From contig DATAYM010000036.1 in NCBI GenBank assembly GCA_036272595.1, positions 1 through 64,000 on the forward strand: 64,000 nucleotides of DNA, in the 5' to 3' direction. Both the position numbers and the translations under genes were made by a program. The notes under the pieces are model-generated. The model searched no databases, was not told the origin of the DNA, and was given only the letters and a program-made list of their open reading frames with translations. Position 1 is the first letter of the stretch, and each line of letters starts with the position of its first letter. This document shows positions 62,198 to 64,000 of the stretch, in pieces. This DNA comes from Poindextera sp036272595 (GTDB lineage: Bacteria; Pseudomonadota; Alphaproteobacteria; Caulobacterales; Caulobacteraceae).

Positions 62198-62776
62198 CTA
62201 CAGCCCCGGCAGCTTGATGTGGTTGTCCTTGGTGGCGGTGCGGGCGATCACGATCGGCTTGCCGCCGGTGAGCTTCTGGATGCGCTGGGATTCCGCCGCC
62301 GCGTCGATCGGCGCCGGTGTCGTCGCGCCGGCCTCGTCGGCGGTGACCGCCGCCGTCGGCTGAGCCGCGGGCTTGCCCTTGCGCCAGAACATCACCCAGT
62401 CGGCGAAGCCCTTGTCCTTGTGCGAGATGGCGCCGAACTCGTCGTCGACCACATAGCGGATCATCGGGTCGGCCTGGTCGGCTCCGGCCTTGGTGGCCAG
62501 CAGCTTCTCGCCCTCGGAACGCTGTTCGGCGGCGCGCTGGCCGAGCAGGGCGGCGCGGGCCTGGCTTTCCGGCTGCAGTTCCTGCGGCCGCGGCTCGCCC
62601 GGCGACGGCGGCCGCAGCGAATAGTCCGGCGGCACCACCAGCGGCGCCTTGCTCACCACGCGGAACTCGTCCGGAACCACCTTGACCAGACCGAGCGCCT
62701 GACGCGTGCTCTGGCAGCCGGCGAGGGCTGTGCCCGCAACCAGCAGCGCAACCGTCGCCACGCGATGGAATCTCAT
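62198..62776 (-). CDS. DUF3035 lipoprotein
   Basis: 192 aa. ATG 62776 is chosen since GGAG then lies 10 nt upstream; ATG 62785 would leave only 1 nt. Lipobox LAGC (Cys about 20). KVVPDEFRVVSKAPLVVPPDY and LRPPSPGEPRPQE are the DUF3035 core. Some annotations equate this family with BamF of the alphaproteobacterial beta-barrel assembly machine; I have not been able to confirm that. 67 bp downstream of lspA on the same strand, so it may be in the ileS-lspA operon. Confidence 0.83.
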   Translation of the reverse strand: MRFHRVATVALLVAGTALAGCQSTRQALGLVKVVPDEFRVVSKAPLVVPPDYSLRPPSPGEPRPQELQPESQARAALLGQRAAEQRSEGEKLLATKAGADQADPMIRYVVDDEFGAISHKDKGFADWVMFWRKGKPAAQPTAAVTADEAGATTPAPIDAAAESQRIQKLTGGKPIVIARTATKDNHIKLPGL

Positions 62777-62843
62777 CAAACTCATGCTCCTTTGAGCGCC
62801 CCGGAGGTCTCGATAGCGCATTCGCGGCCCTGGCGCCAACGGG

Positions 62844-63344
62844 CTAGGACGCCGCCGACTTGGTGGTCAGCAGGCTGTCGAGCACCAGAAGGCCGACGCC
62901 GACGCTGATGGCGCTGTCGGCGAGGTTGATGACCCAAGGAAAATAAGGGCCCGTGAAGTGCAGATAGTCGAACACCTGGCCCCAGCGGACCCGGTCGATG
63001 ATGTTGTTGCCGATCGCCCCGCCCATGATGAGACCGATCGCCGCGGCGCTCAAAGGCCGGTCCATGCGCCGCACCCAGAGCGCCAGCGCCACGACGACGC
63101 AGGCGGCGAACCCGACCAGCAGCCAGCGGCCGATGTCGCCGTGGGCGCGCAGAAGCCCGAAGGCGACCCCGCGGTTCCAGACGCTGTTCAGCTCGAAGAA
63201 GGGGATCAGCGGCGTCGGGCCGCGGTCGATCAGGTCGAACGGCCCGATCAGCCAGGCCTTGATCGTCACGTCGAGCCCCACCACCACCGCCGCCAGCCCG
63301 TAGGCCATCCAGCCGTTGCGGTTGATCGGCGCCTTACCGGCCAT
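62844..63344 (-). CDS. lspA: Signal peptidase II
   Basis: 166 aa, four membrane helices. GGAIGNNIIDRVRWGQVFDYLHF carries the first catalytic Asp and INLADSAISVGVG the second. Removes signal peptides of diacylated prolipoproteins, needed for the lipoproteins at 62198 and 30974. Its start overlaps the ileS end by 11 bp. Confidence 0.95.
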   Translation of the reverse strand: MAGKAPINRNGWMAYGLAAVVVGLDVTIKAWLIGPFDLIDRGPTPLIPFFELNSVWNRGVAFGLLRAHGDIGRWLLVGFAACVVVALALWVRRMDRPLSAAAIGLIMGGAIGNNIIDRVRWGQVFDYLHFTGPYFPWVINLADSAISVGVGLLVLDSLLTTKSAAS

Positions 63345-64000
63345 GCGCCGCGTCCCACCAGGCGACGGCGTCGGCGTCGCGCAGCGACAGATCCGGATAG
63401 CGCGGATCCGATCCCACCTCCGGCAGCACGCGCCATGAGCGGGCGCATTTGCGGCCCTCGGCCCGCTCGGGCTCGACGGCGACGCCCGCCACGTCGTCGA
63501 GACGGAAGGCGCCCGGCGGTCCGTCGCCGGCCATCAGCCTGGCCTGGCTGGTGCGGAAGACCTCGGCCGCATCCAGCCCTTCCATCGCCGCCATCAGGCC
63601 GGCGTCGGCGATCCAGACCCGCGGCGCGGCTTCCAGCGCCGCGCCGATGCGCTTCTCGCGCCGCTCGACCTCCAGCGCGCCGGTGACCACGCGGGTGACC
63701 TCCTGAACCTTGGCCCAGCGCGCCGCCTCGGCGTCGTTGCGCCAGGCGGCCGGCGTGTCGGGGATCACCCGCAAGGCGTTTGAGCCCCCGTCGGGGAAAC
63801 GCGTCTCCCAGGCCTCCTCCATGGTGAAGGCGGCCAGCGGCGACAGCCAGGCGGTCAGCCGTTCGAACACCAGGTCCATCACCGTGCGGCAGGCGCGCCG
63901 GCGCAAGCTGTCGGGCCGGTCGCAATAGAGGACGTCGCGGCGGATATCGAAATAGAGCGCCGACAGGTCGTTGGAGCAGAAGTCGGCCAGCGGCCGCCAG
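63334..64000 (-). CDS. ileS: Isoleucyl-tRNA synthetase, 3' part
   Basis: The gene enters from beyond 64000; about 222 C-terminal codons are seen. LSALYFDIRRDVLYCDRPDS then TMEEAWETRFPDGG are the anticodon-binding region. The C-terminal zinc ligands are reduced to the single KCARSW Cys, later replaced by RYPDLSLRDADAVAWW, a form I recall from other alphaproteobacteria. Operon ileS-lspA. Confidence 0.95.
   Translation of the reverse strand, partial: WRPLADFCSNDLSALYFDIRRDVLYCDRPDSLRRRACRTVMDLVFERLTAWLSPLAAFTMEEAWETRFPDGGSNALRVIPDTPAAWRNDAEAARWAKVQEVTRVVTGALEVERREKRIGAALEAAPRVWIADAGLMAAMEGLDAAEVFRTSQARLMAGDGPPGAFRLDDVAGVAVEPERAEGRKCARSWRVLPEVGSDPRYPDLSLRDADAVAWWDAAHGR

Overview
The window is GC-rich DNA from an alphaproteobacterium, most likely a member of the Caulobacterales (Caulobacter/Phenylobacterium type). 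The evidence is a CpdR-like response regulator beside an N-formylglutamate amidohydrolase, the block mutL / TraB-like / DUF3035 lipoprotein / lspA / ileS, a UPF0386 (YjhX) gene, and many overlapping GTGA/ATGA gene junctions. No phage, transposase, integrase or CRISPR array is visible. Functions below are read from motifs and remembered family features; no search was run.

Left half (0-31 kb) is an accessory cell-surface region. It opens with a 1472-aa autotransporter fused through a polyproline linker to an OmpA peptidoglycan-binding domain. An AraC regulator follows, then a tightly overlapped nucleotide-sugar operon (rfbF, rfbG, a sugar C-methyltransferase, an RmlC-type epimerase) whose fifth gene, an SDR reductase, survives only as a stub. 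At 10-13 kb there is a GT2 glycosyltransferase, a second glycosyltransferase stub, a dispersed repeat element carrying a DUF2158 gene, and small regulator/hypothetical genes. A secreted S1 protease comes next. From 14.3 to 19.9 kb on the minus strand lies a YadA-type trimeric autotransporter with a Ser-rich 11-residue-repeat stalk, followed by two DUF2827 paralogues that bracket a small secreted Cys-rich protein. From 20.3 to 30.5 kb there is a run of carbohydrate- and sulfate-modifying genes: two FkbM methyltransferases, an exostosin-like protein, a TPR-sulfotransferase, a second sulfotransferase, two GT25-like paralogues (one apparently starting at CTG), two classical GT25 proteins and another methyltransferase. 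My inference is that much of this decorates surface adhesins or polysaccharide.

The middle (30.5-43 kb) holds a GmhB-like phosphatase coupled to a subtilase with a Pro-Thr linker and barrel-like C-terminus, a Spy-like periplasmic protein, a TPR/ATP-grasp-like protein, an HxlR regulator with a likely operator before a quinone reductase/enoyl-CoA hydratase pair, a flavin monooxygenase, a DUF2007 protein, an acyl/aryl-adenylating enzyme and a beta-lactamase-fold esterase. A small lower-GC insert (43.0-45.3 kb) encodes two unknown membrane proteins next to tRNA-Val(GAC).

The right part (45.5-64 kb) is mostly conserved chromosomal backbone: gst-cpdR, N-formylglutamate amidohydrolase, typA, an aminotransferase, methyltransferases, an SDR, a Rieske oxygenase, an S9 peptidase, rsmD, yjhX, mutL, a TraB-like protein, a DUF3035 lipoprotein, lspA and the 3' part of ileS. 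Between the amidohydrolase gene and typA, the minus strand shows a complete candidate small RNA (promoter, C-rich loops, intrinsic terminator) that no protein gene explains. Two families of dispersed palindromic repeats punctuate the intergenic spaces.
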